From Sulfurimonas sp. (lineage in GTDB: Bacteria > Campylobacterota > Campylobacteria > Campylobacterales > Sulfurimonadaceae): DNA of 52,234 nucleotides. Every line of letters starts with the position of its first letter. The stretch's first letter is position 1. The stretch lies in the NCBI GenBank assembly GCA_021648405.1, contig JAKISX010000004.1:1-52234 (forward strand), in the 5' to 3' direction. The notes under the pieces are model-generated. The model saw nothing but the letters and a program-made list of their open reading frames with translations, ran no database searches and had not been told where the DNA came from. Positions 23,554-34,806 of the stretch are shown piece by piece. Both the position numbers and the translations under genes were made by a program.

Positions 23554-24963
23554 TTAATTTTCATAAATTTTTTCTAATTGAGCCAAATATTTACCTTGAA
23601 AATAATCAACCTTTAAATTTTTAATTTTATTATAACTATCTTCATCTTCAATCATTTTCATCCATACTTTAATATCATTAGTTTTAGCTATTAAAATAAA
23701 TCCATCCAATATATTTCTATATTTGGAATTTTTTATCTCTTTTGTATAAATCCCATCTATACGAATAGCATCTACTTCCAATTCACGCAAATATATAAAA
23801 CTTGAATGATTAGCTCCAACTTTATCTATAACTATCTGTACGCCAAGCAAACGAAGTGATTTTAATATCTCTTTGTATCTATCTAGATGTGAATAATATT
23901 CTTTTTCATAAAGTATAAACATCACTCTGTTTTTTACATGTTTGTTATTTGATAAAAGTTCTTTAACTTTTGTTAAAAATGTATAGTTTCTTATAGATGT
24001 TGGTGAAATATTTATAGCAAAAATATCATCATTATCCTTGCTACAGTTTTGTATGGTTTTTTCTAAAACCATATAGTCATATTCAGACATTAATCTTAAT
24101 TTATCAAGTATTTTCATATAAGATTTTTGATGAATTATTTTAGAATCTGATGTTTTTAGTTTTATAAAATACTCTTTAATAACAACATTATCATTATTAA
24201 ATATATCTTGTTTCGTAATTACAAAACTTTTTTGTTTTATCGCATTTACTATATAGCTTTCTAATTCACTTGGATCTATCTCTTCATCTTTATTTAAAAA
24301 TAGCTTTTCATTTCTGTTTAAATCTTGGAGTTCAAAAAGATTTTCTACCATATATTCTAATTCATTTGAAAAAGAAGTATCATTTATAGCGCTAGAGATT
24401 ATCACCTCTATATCATCTATTTTAAATTCATCACTCTTAAGGTTCATTAGTTCCAAAATAGTTTTATATTGGGAACTTTTTCCTTTTAATCCAATAATAA
24501 AATCACCACCTTTTATATGGCCAATAGGAAAGTTAGATATACCTTTACTTTTTAAATATTTATTTATCCAAATAACTATCTCATAAAGAACTTTATCACC
24601 ATTTTTAATACCATAGCGATTATTTATCTCATTTATATTATCACAACTAATTAAAATAAGTGTATAGTTTTTGTTAGTATCTAATTCTTTTTTTAAATAT
24701 TTATAAAGATAATCTCTTGTAAAAACTTTTGAAATATTATCTGTTATTTTGGTATCAAAACCGCTATATATAAGATAGAAAATAAAGTAAATGCTAAATG
24801 CTAAAACAATAGCACTTTCAATATAAAATGCACTAGTTAAATTTTCATATGTACTTATAAAGGTATGAATAATTAATGCCAGAACAAGTCCAAAAATAGG
24901 TAAACCCATTCTAAGTGCTAGTTTAAAGCGGTATTCTCTCTCTTTAATTTCTGGAAGTAACAT
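23554..24963 (-). CDS. Membrane GGDEF/EAL protein with degenerate catalytic motifs
   Basis: Two membrane helices (about residues 14-32 and 40-65) are followed by a GGDEF-like domain whose signature reads GHIKGGDFII (no Glu-Phe ending). An EAL-like domain follows with FAINISPTSI but FILYEKE where EAL lies, and DKVGANHSS in place of DDFGTG. Both domains should be catalytically dead. It probably works as a c-di-GMP sensor or a scaffold. The gene ends near queF and starts 10 bases after gyrB. Confidence 0.8.
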   Translation of the reverse strand: MLLPEIKEREYRFKLALRMGLPIFGLVLALIIHTFISTYENLTSAFYIESAIVLAFSIYFIFYLIYSGFDTKITDNISKVFTRDYLYKYLKKELDTNKNYTLILISCDNINEINNRYGIKNGDKVLYEIVIWINKYLKSKGISNFPIGHIKGGDFIIGLKGKSSQYKTILELMNLKSDEFKIDDIEVIISSAINDTSFSNELEYMVENLFELQDLNRNEKLFLNKDEEIDPSELESYIVNAIKQKSFVITKQDIFNNDNVVIKEYFIKLKTSDSKIIHQKSYMKILDKLRLMSEYDYMVLEKTIQNCSKDNDDIFAINISPTSIRNYTFLTKVKELLSNNKHVKNRVMFILYEKEYYSHLDRYKEILKSLRLLGVQIVIDKVGANHSSFIYLRELEVDAIRIDGIYTKEIKNSKYRNILDGFILIAKTNDIKVWMKMIEDEDSYNKIKNLKVDYFQGKYLAQLEKIYEN

Positions 24964-24972
24964 AGTTAATTT

Positions 24973-27309
<2,337 letters not shown>

Positions 27310-27361
27310 TTATTGAAGTTATTTTATCTAAATTATTCTAAAAGTAAGTTTTATTAATGAT

Positions 27362-29905
27362 TTATACTTTTTTACAATCAGTAACTTTATCTCTATATTT
27401 AACATCTAAAAGTTCAAAATGCTTCTTAGCATAAGCAATTTTCCAAGCCTCTACACCTCTTAAATCTCTATCTTTCTCACTACCCTTTGTTTCAACTATA
27501 AAACTACCTTCACTTTCATCAAATTTAATAACTGCAAAATCTGGGTTATAGTTTCCAAGTGGTGTTTTTATTTTAAATTTTGTAGGTAGTTTAGTGAAAA
27601 TTTTAAAATTATTATTATCAGTACATTTTATAAATTCTTTTTCTATCTCAGAATCATATTGTTCAAGAGTATAAAGTCCTTTTTTGCACTCTTGTAAATC
27701 ATAGCCATTTTGCTCTGTTGGAAAGATATTTTTAAATTCATAAAAATCATCATCAACTTTTTTATATTCAATTCCATCAATTAACATATTATGCTTTGCA
27801 TCATCAAAATCTAACAAAGCTTTTTTAATATATTCATCACTATTATTTACAAATGGTTTTAAATTTACTTCTTCTAATATTTCAATAATAGTCTTTCTTG
27901 AAATTCCTATGCTTTTTTCGATAATGCCAACCAAATCAGGTAAAACCTCTTCAAAATCAAGCCTTATATTTTTTTCATCTGATATATACCCATCATGAAC
28001 ATTTCCAAACTGCTTTAAAATCTTTTTTTCTCTAGTTTCTATTGTCTTTAATTTTTTTATAACTTGTTTTTTATACTCACCCGTATCTAAAGTGAGTTCA
28101 AAAATAGTTTTGGATTTTATCTTCTCCCACAACTCTAAAAACTCTCTGTTTTTTTCAAGCCAGTCAGTTTTCATTACTGAGTATTTCTTATCTTTTTTTA
28201 CATTATTTAATGTTGTGGAATTTACTCCAATAGCATCATTTTGTATTTGTAGTTCTCTTGCAAACTCTTCAAAACTTTCATTTACAATTACGGTTAATCT
28301 ATTTATATTTTTATCTTCTATTCTTTGTCCATATTTATCAACTGGTAGCCTTACCCCACGACCTAGAATTTGCCGTTTTGAAAATGATGACTTTGTATCA
28401 TTTAGAGTTGTTATAAAAAATACATTTGGATTATCCCAACCCTCTTTTAATGCACTATGTGAAAATATAAAACTTGTTTTTTCTTCAAAACTTAAAAGTT
28501 TTTCTTTACTTTTCATAATTAAATCATAAGTCTGTTTTTGCAGTTTTCTATCACTATCACTATTTTTCAACTCATCAACAAATCCAGTTTTTCGTTTGGC
28601 AAAATAGTAACTATATACTTCTTTAGAGTCTATCGTCTTAAAGCTTTCAAAATTAACTTTTAGTCTATCAAACTCTTTACAAAAATGCTCTTGCATCCAA
28701 CCATCTTCATCGCTTAAAAAGTTAGCAACCCTGTCTATAAAAAACAGGCTCAATACTTTAATGTCTTTTTTCTTTAGCTCTTCAAATTTTTCCATATGAA
28801 GTTTTATTGCATCACTAATTTGCTCTTGTTGTATCTGTTTGTTTACTTTTCCATTTATCTCATGAAGATCTAATTTCAAACCATTTTCAAATTGTATGAA
28901 CATATCTTTAAAACTAATTTCATCAACTAAAAAACCTGTATAAATAGGATTTTTAGTTTTATCTTTTAAACTATCATCACCCTTAATTTTAACAGTTTTT
29001 TTTATGAACTCATCTCTGTTTTTTACAATAAGTTCCAAAGATGCTACTGGTCTTTTAGACTTTTTATCTATCTCAATTTTTAGTACATCGATGTATACAT
29101 CATTTATAGTTTGGTTTTCACTAAGTGCCCAAACATCTATCTCTTTTACAAGTCCTTGCGCTAAAGATTCTTTAGGCGACAAGGTATATAAAAGGTTATA
29201 ATAATTTTTATGAGTAGCAGAGAACCTAAGTGTAAAAAGAGGATTTAACTCATTTAGTGAGACTTTACTTAGTTCACTTTCCATGTTTTGAGGTTCATCA
29301 AGTATAAGAATTGGTTTTGTTTTTTGTAAAGAATTTTTTGGAGAAGAAACAAAGCCCTCTTGAGTCATGTTAAGTATAGTATTTGCTCTTTTAAAGCTGT
29401 CTATAGTCATTATCATGATTTGAAGGTTATCATCTCTTATAAAGTGTTTTAAAGAGCCAAGTCTTGAAGAATCATATTCAAAATACTCATAAGGAAAATT
29501 AAAATCACTTTTAAAATGATTTTGCATACTCGCTAGTGAATTTAAAACACCTTCTCTTATGGCAATAGATGGAGTTATGATAATAAACTTATTCCATCCA
29601 TATTTTTTAAAAAGCTCTAAAATAGTTTTTATGTATACATATGTCTTACCTGTACCTGTTTCCATCTCTACAGAAAAATCTAAACTCTCTAAAGTAGTTG
29701 TAACTTCTTTGATATTATTTTGTTTTTGTATACTGACTAAATTTTCTAATATTGTGTCTGCATCTAAACTAAAGTTATTAGAACAAACTGCTTCCCCCTC
29801 AAATATATCATATTCGCTTGTTTGTTTAACCTGACCACTAAAGAGATTAACTATTGAGTTTATTGCTTTTGTTTGGTGAGGTTGTGAGATGTACTTTATT
29901 TGCAT
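27362..29905 (-). CDS. res: Type III restriction enzyme, Res subunit
   Basis: Res is the SF2 translocase and nuclease of a type III system and cuts DNA with Mod. Walker A is METGTGKT (about residues 81-88), motif II is DEPQ (about 203-206), and the motif VI region shows KRQILGRGVRLP. A PD-(D/E)xK nuclease sits near the C-terminus (NPDFAV...FIVETKGS, about 786-809). Length 847 is near the usual 850-1000. It overlaps the TOPRIM gene by 10 bases, so all four island genes form one transcription unit. Confidence 0.92.
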   Translation of the reverse strand: MQIKYISQPHQTKAINSIVNLFSGQVKQTSEYDIFEGEAVCSNNFSLDADTILENLVSIQKQNNIKEVTTTLESLDFSVEMETGTGKTYVYIKTILELFKKYGWNKFIIITPSIAIREGVLNSLASMQNHFKSDFNFPYEYFEYDSSRLGSLKHFIRDDNLQIMIMTIDSFKRANTILNMTQEGFVSSPKNSLQKTKPILILDEPQNMESELSKVSLNELNPLFTLRFSATHKNYYNLLYTLSPKESLAQGLVKEIDVWALSENQTINDVYIDVLKIEIDKKSKRPVASLELIVKNRDEFIKKTVKIKGDDSLKDKTKNPIYTGFLVDEISFKDMFIQFENGLKLDLHEINGKVNKQIQQEQISDAIKLHMEKFEELKKKDIKVLSLFFIDRVANFLSDEDGWMQEHFCKEFDRLKVNFESFKTIDSKEVYSYYFAKRKTGFVDELKNSDSDRKLQKQTYDLIMKSKEKLLSFEEKTSFIFSHSALKEGWDNPNVFFITTLNDTKSSFSKRQILGRGVRLPVDKYGQRIEDKNINRLTVIVNESFEEFARELQIQNDAIGVNSTTLNNVKKDKKYSVMKTDWLEKNREFLELWEKIKSKTIFELTLDTGEYKKQVIKKLKTIETREKKILKQFGNVHDGYISDEKNIRLDFEEVLPDLVGIIEKSIGISRKTIIEILEEVNLKPFVNNSDEYIKKALLDFDDAKHNMLIDGIEYKKVDDDFYEFKNIFPTEQNGYDLQECKKGLYTLEQYDSEIEKEFIKCTDNNNFKIFTKLPTKFKIKTPLGNYNPDFAVIKFDESEGSFIVETKGSEKDRDLRGVEAWKIAYAKKHFELLDVKYRDKVTDCKKV

Positions 29906-30453
29906 GGAGACTTAGCCAAAACTTCTAATTTACATAAAAAATGTTTTAATGATTCATTATTTTCATAATTTATATCTTTTTTTGACGCTAGAAATTTTTT
30001 AAATAGTTCTTTTTCACTCAAAGACTTTTTAATATTTGACTCAGATTCAAATTTTCTTTTTAAATCATTTTTTGATTTGCTATCACTAATTTCCCAAGCC
30101 GACATCATCCATGCTTCTATGTCTTTTGAAACAATAGAGACAATAACATCTGCATCATTTGATATTTTTATTTTAGATTTATACCATTTTTTTAACTTTT
30201 TTATACATTCATATGTAATACTATCACATTGTGTTTTTAAATCTATAAGTATAAATATTTTTGAACAATTTTGTAGTCTTAATGCTTTAACATGTGAGAT
30301 TATTGTTTTCTCATTTAAAATCTTACATGTCCCTTTAGTTCCAGAAGTTCTAACTTTTAAATTTCTTAAAAAATTAGGTTTAAAATAGCTATTAAAAAAT
30401 AATTCGTCACTATCCCCCTCTACAATTAAACCAACCTTACTCATCATACTCAC
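29896..30453 (-). CDS. Small TOPRIM-like protein (DUF4276-like) partnered with an ATPase
   Basis: A 185-residue protein with TOPRIM-type acidic motifs: GLIVEGDSDELFF (Glu near residue 12), ILIDLKTQCD (Asp near 71 and 77) and SKDIEAWMM (about 110-117). This order resembles DUF4276 proteins and, more distantly, AriB/RloB, which pair with OLD/RecF-type ATPases in phage defence. The gene overlaps the ATPase gene by 17 bases and res by 10. It is likely a nuclease effector. Family match is by pattern only; it lacks the classical DxD spacing. Confidence 0.65.
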   Translation of the reverse strand: MSMMSKVGLIVEGDSDELFFNSYFKPNFLRNLKVRTSGTKGTCKILNEKTIISHVKALRLQNCSKIFILIDLKTQCDSITYECIKKLKKWYKSKIKISNDADVIVSIVSKDIEAWMMSAWEISDSKSKNDLKRKFESESNIKKSLSEKELFKKFLASKKDINYENNESLKHFLCKLEVLAKSPCK

Positions 30454-31723
30454 CTAAAACACCCATTTTAATCATCTCAATCAAATCATTTTTAAATAAT
30501 TTCATAATCTTTTTAATATTTGGAATATCTTTAGCTCTTTGACCCTTAGTATTTCCATCGTAATCTCTAAACATAAAGACAATCTCATCAAGCTCAAGTT
30601 GTTGTAATATCTCTGTACTATGAGTAGTAAAAAACATCTGTTTATCATCATCTCTCATAGTATTTAAAATAGTAGATAAAACTTTCATATGCATGTGTCG
30701 CTCTGGTTCTTCTATCAACATTCCAATTGAGAATGGATTTCCCAAAATTGAACTCATTATAGCTATGAAATGGATTGTACCATCTGATACATTTTTCATC
30801 TCAATAGGATAAACTTTATCATTCAACTCTTCTTTGAAGATTAACTCAGTCGTAAAGCCTTTATGTAACTCTATTGAATTAATAAGTTCAACTTCTCCAA
30901 TTAATGAAGTTGAAATATCTTCAAAGGTTTCAGGTTCTAAGCTTTTTAGAAATTCAGGTAAGTTAGTTCCATTTTCTAACAGATAGTCATAACCAGACTC
31001 TTGTGTTCTCTTTATATCATGAGCATGAAAATAGTGTGAAGCGAATAGTGAACTCTTATTAAATATAAATATAAAGTTCATTGGTGTATGAAGTGTTTCA
31101 TTTTTTTTAGATATATCTAAAGCAAAAAGATTTTTAACAATATCATCTGTTGTTTCTAACCTTGTGCCTGATATTTCATAGTTCAAAGTAATATGATTAT
31201 AATTAAAATTAAAACTTCTATAATTCTTTCTACTTAATTCACTTGAGTAGTAAGACATATATCTATCTATGTACTCGCCATGTTGTCCATAAACTCTTAA
31301 ACCAAGACCCTCTAATAAGTCAGCTTTATCAATGATTATACTTTTAATTTTTCCCTCTATACGTATGTCTATATTTGGTTTTTTTGACTGAAAATCAAAG
31401 GTATACACAAATAGTAAACTAATATCATAGTTTATTAACTCATCCCCCACCAATACTCTAGTATTTACTTTAAACATTGCATTTAACTTTATCTCATTTT
31501 CATCATAATGAAAATTTTTAATATTCTTAAGACCTATTTTAGAGACAGCTCTTGCAGGATTATCATATATCAAATCATTTAAAAATTTCAGTGCATCTAT
31601 AAGATTACTTTTACCTGTGTTATTTGGAGCAATTAAACAGTTAACTTTTCCAAACTCAAATTTACTATTATAAAAGCTTTTGAAATTATGGATATAAAGT
31701 TTTTCTAACATTATATTTGACAT
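30437..31723 (-). CDS. OLD/RecF-type AAA ATPase of a defence pair
   Basis: An SMC/RecF-like ATPase of 428 residues. The Walker A motif is IAPNNTGKSN (31-40), the ABC-type signature is NVSDGT (311-316), Walker B is MLIEEPERHMH (335-345), and the H-loop is TTHSTEIL (366-373). Residues about 80-300 are an insertion with coiled or beta structure typical of AAA_15/AAA_21 members. No TOPRIM domain is fused; a separate TOPRIM gene overlaps its 3' end. This split arrangement resembles AriA in PARIS and RloA. It starts 8 bases after mod stops. Confidence 0.82.
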   Translation of the reverse strand: MSNIMLEKLYIHNFKSFYNSKFEFGKVNCLIAPNNTGKSNLIDALKFLNDLIYDNPARAVSKIGLKNIKNFHYDENEIKLNAMFKVNTRVLVGDELINYDISLLFVYTFDFQSKKPNIDIRIEGKIKSIIIDKADLLEGLGLRVYGQHGEYIDRYMSYYSSELSRKNYRSFNFNYNHITLNYEISGTRLETTDDIVKNLFALDISKKNETLHTPMNFIFIFNKSSLFASHYFHAHDIKRTQESGYDYLLENGTNLPEFLKSLEPETFEDISTSLIGEVELINSIELHKGFTTELIFKEELNDKVYPIEMKNVSDGTIHFIAIMSSILGNPFSIGMLIEEPERHMHMKVLSTILNTMRDDDKQMFFTTHSTEILQQLELDEIVFMFRDYDGNTKGQRAKDIPNIKKIMKLFKNDLIEMIKMGVLGEYDE

Positions 31724-31731
31724 GTAAACTC

Positions 31732-33546
31732 CTATAAAGTTTCTAAATCAAGATTAGTGTGAAGATTTAATTTCACGCTATCACCTAGTGCTTTTTCATA
31801 ACAGATTAGTTTTGCATCTTTTGGAACTACATGTACAATGTCATTTTCTATTATTTTATCAAAACAAAAGTAAAATTCTCTTGCATCTTCACTTAGTACA
31901 ATAAAGTTATATTTATCAGTTTTCACTTCTTTACATGTAGCACTTAAAGTAAAACCATTTTTAAGTCCCACTTCATAAACAAGGTCTAATTTTTTTGCAC
32001 CTTGAGTTAAGATATTTTCATGAAACATAGACATTTTAAGCATCTTCTCAATACTCTTTAAACTCTCGTTTGGTCGTTTTTTAACCTCTTTAAACATCTG
32101 AAAGTTAGAGTTATCTAGTTTAAATGATTTAAAACCATCTTTGTAGTTTAGTTTTTTAATAACTCTTTTTATACGCTCTTTTGTTATGTCACTTATCTTT
32201 TTATATCCAGCCTTATATGCTTCACTTTTCTCATCTGTAGCTTCTGGAAGTTGTACTAAGATGTATTTTCTATTTCCACCGTCTTCTTTATTTAAATCCA
32301 TAACTGCATGAGCTGTTGTTCCACTCCCTGCGAAGAAGTCTAAAATAATATCATCTTTAGAACTTCCTAAATGTAACATTCTTTTTAAAAGTCGTACTGG
32401 TTTTGGTGTATCAAAATAAGCATTTCCATCAAACAACTCTTTTAATTCTTGTAATGCTTCTTGATTATGTCCAACATCTTTATATTTCCAAATTGTTAAT
32501 GGTACTGTTCCATCTTGAACATCAGTAATAAATCTTTTGAGTTGTGGAATCGCATCACCATCTATTCCAAACCAAATTCTATTTTCAAGCACTAATTTAT
32601 CAAATTTTTCTTTTGAAATCGACCAACTTCTACCTTTTGGTGGTAACACTATTCGACCAGATGGAATTTCTATTCCATAAATATCTTTTTCAGTTACTCT
32701 TTTAACAGATAAATCACTGGTTTTCCAATTACCTCTAAAATCATTATCTGGATTTTTATATCTATTATTTTGTTCTTCTGTTCTAGCTAATAAATTAGGT
32801 CGCCAAATCTCTTTATTTTTTGCGTATATTAATATATGATCATGATTATCACTTAGCCATTTTGCATCATTTTGAGGACTATATTTTTTTTCCCAAATAA
32901 CATTACTAATAAAATTCTCTTCCCCATAAATTTCATCCATAACTTTTCGTAAATTTGCCACTTCATCATCATCAATACTTACAAAAATAACACCATCATC
33001 TTTAAGCAAATTTCTACTTAGCCAAAGTCTAGGGTAAATCATATTTAACCAATTTGTATGGCGTCTTCCTGTGCTTTGAGTTTTAGTAGATGTATAACCC
33101 TCATCTCTTAACTGGTCTGTTTGTATCATATAGTTTGTTATCGTGTCGCCCCAAGTGTCCTTATATACAAAATCTTTGTCTTTATTGTAAGGCGGGTCTG
33201 TGTAGATCATCTTGATTTTTTTGTGATAAGCATTTTGAAGAAGTTTTAAAACTTCGAGGTTATCACCCTCTATGAAAACATTTGAATTAGATTCTGAATC
33301 AAGTTCAGAATGACTAGTATCGACTTTTAAAGTAGTAGTAGTTTTAGCTTTTATAGTTTTATAACAATCTTTTTTACCATTCCAAGTAAAATTATAATGC
33401 TCAGTTTTTGATTCTTCTATGGAGTCATCTAAAATATCTTTTAGTTTATTATAGTTTATTGTTTTATCTTCAAAAATCTCAGGGAAAATATTTTTAAGTT
33501 CATTTAGTTTTTGTTTCTTTATATCTTTGCTTTCTAAATTAATCAA
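31732..33546 (-). CDS. mod: Type III restriction system DNA methyltransferase, Mod subunit
   Basis: Mod recognises the site and methylates adenine. Motif IV is DPPYN (117-121) and the SAM-binding motif I FAGSG follows at 405-409, the beta-class order. The target-recognition region lies between them. Length 604 is usual. Residues 79-87 (HSELDSESN) come from a palindromic repeat shared with sdhA, just before FIEGDNLEVLKLL. It starts 17 bases after dnaN stops, so it may be read from the dnaN transcript. Confidence 0.93.
   Translation of the reverse strand: MINLESKDIKKQKLNELKNIFPEIFEDKTINYNKLKDILDDSIEESKTEHYNFTWNGKKDCYKTIKAKTTTTLKVDTSHSELDSESNSNVFIEGDNLEVLKLLQNAYHKKIKMIYTDPPYNKDKDFVYKDTWGDTITNYMIQTDQLRDEGYTSTKTQSTGRRHTNWLNMIYPRLWLSRNLLKDDGVIFVSIDDDEVANLRKVMDEIYGEENFISNVIWEKKYSPQNDAKWLSDNHDHILIYAKNKEIWRPNLLARTEEQNNRYKNPDNDFRGNWKTSDLSVKRVTEKDIYGIEIPSGRIVLPPKGRSWSISKEKFDKLVLENRIWFGIDGDAIPQLKRFITDVQDGTVPLTIWKYKDVGHNQEALQELKELFDGNAYFDTPKPVRLLKRMLHLGSSKDDIILDFFAGSGTTAHAVMDLNKEDGGNRKYILVQLPEATDEKSEAYKAGYKKISDITKERIKRVIKKLNYKDGFKSFKLDNSNFQMFKEVKKRPNESLKSIEKMLKMSMFHENILTQGAKKLDLVYEVGLKNGFTLSATCKEVKTDKYNFIVLSEDAREFYFCFDKIIENDIVHVVPKDAKLICYEKALGDSVKLNLHTNLDLETL
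33291..33311. repeat. Palindromic repeat copy 2 (inside mod)
   Basis: ATTCTGAA-TCAAG-TTCAGAAT with flanks TTAG and GAC, differing from the sdhA copy (11027-11047) at one base of the loop. It encodes the same HSELDSESN in the same frame. Confidence 0.8.
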
Positions 33547-33563
33547 TTATTTTCCCTATTAAA

Positions 33564-34631
33564 TTATATAACTATAGGCATTACAATAGTTTTAAAATTA
33601 TTTTCACTTAAAATAAATGGTAAGTTACTATCATTTAATCCGATATTAAATTCAGTCCCATTAATAGCATTTAAAAAATCTAATATATATTTAGAATTTA
33701 CTGCAATACTAAAAGGCTCATCAAATCCTGTAGCATGATTTATATCTGTTTTAGCCTCAATATTATCATCACTTAAACTTTCAAAAGTGATAGTATCATA
33801 AAGAAATGTGATTTTTACATCTGTAGAGATAGTAGTAATTTGTTTAATACTTTCTATCATTAATGCTTTTGGTAGAGTTAAATTATTTGTTGTTTCTTTT
33901 GGAATAATTCTAGAATATTCTGGAAATTTTCCATTTATAAGTTTTGTAAAAAATATGTACTGTTCTGAGCGAATTATAAGATTTGTTTCGTCATAATAAA
34001 GTTCAATATTATCAAAAAATAATTTTTGTATCTCTATAATTGCTTTTTTAGGGAGTATTATAGATAGTTCTTTTTCACCATTGTTAGGTACTGTTACAAT
34101 AGCTAATCTTCTTGTGTCAGTTGAAGCAAAATTAATTTCATTTTGTTTTATATCAATTAACGCACCATTTAATTCAAATTTTGGGTTATTATTATCAATT
34201 GCTGGTGTTATTTTTTTAAGTGATTCTATTAAAGAGTGGGATTCTATAGATATACGATCTTTTCCTTCAAAAGATGGAAATTCTGGAAATTCATTATATG
34301 AAAATATTGGAAGTTTAAATTTTGAATGAGCTTGTGATATATATAAATTATCATTTTTAAGCTCTAAATTAATATTATCATCTTTTAATATACGAACAAT
34401 ATCAAGAAATTTTTTACCATTTGCAGTAATACTGCCCTCTTCATTTATAGTTAAATTATTTGTACTTACTAAAAAACCTATTTCATAATCTGTAGCTTTT
34501 AAAGTAAGTTGATTATTTGAGGCATTTAAATATACATGAGATGTTATTTGAGAAGTATCTTTTTTTTCTAAGAAAGGTAAAGAATGAATTAGTATATTTT
34601 CTAAAATAGATTTTGAAATTGTAATTTGCAT
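33564..34631 (-). CDS. dnaN: DNA polymerase III sliding clamp
   Basis: The beta clamp. Three repeated domains of about 120 residues are visible with family blocks: LKATDYEIGF, NGKKFLDIVRIL, FASTDTRRLAIV, and the C-terminal ILSENNFKTIVMPIVI. Length 355 is standard for Campylobacterota. It lies downstream of dnaA, separated by a 175-base origin-like region. Confidence 0.96.
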   Translation of the reverse strand: MQITISKSILENILIHSLPFLEKKDTSQITSHVYLNASNNQLTLKATDYEIGFLVSTNNLTINEEGSITANGKKFLDIVRILKDDNINLELKNDNLYISQAHSKFKLPIFSYNEFPEFPSFEGKDRISIESHSLIESLKKITPAIDNNNPKFELNGALIDIKQNEINFASTDTRRLAIVTVPNNGEKELSIILPKKAIIEIQKLFFDNIELYYDETNLIIRSEQYIFFTKLINGKFPEYSRIIPKETTNNLTLPKALMIESIKQITTISTDVKITFLYDTITFESLSDDNIEAKTDINHATGFDEPFSIAVNSKYILDFLNAINGTEFNIGLNDSNLPFILSENNFKTIVMPIVI

Positions 34632-34806
34632 TTAAATCCCTATATATTTATATAATCTTTAGTATTAGTAGTAGGTGGTAGTGAATATGTGAATATTATC
34701 ACTTTATACCTAATTTAAGAACACTTTAGATGTGATGAACTGAAATAGTTTCATTCACATTAGTTCACATAGTGGATTATATCTTTTTTTTACTTTTTTT
34801 ACAATT
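34632..34806. other. Origin segment between dnaA and dnaN (DnaA boxes, T-rich tract)
   Basis: Epsilon-type DnaA boxes (consensus like TATTCACA): TAGTGAATA 34679-34687, ATGTGAATA 34687-34695, TCATTCACA 34751-34759, TAGTTCACA 34761-34769 and weaker AGTGGATTA 34771-34779. They are followed by an A/T tract (34779-34806, long T runs) suited to unwinding. It pairs with the box cluster upstream of dnaA. Confidence 0.75.
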
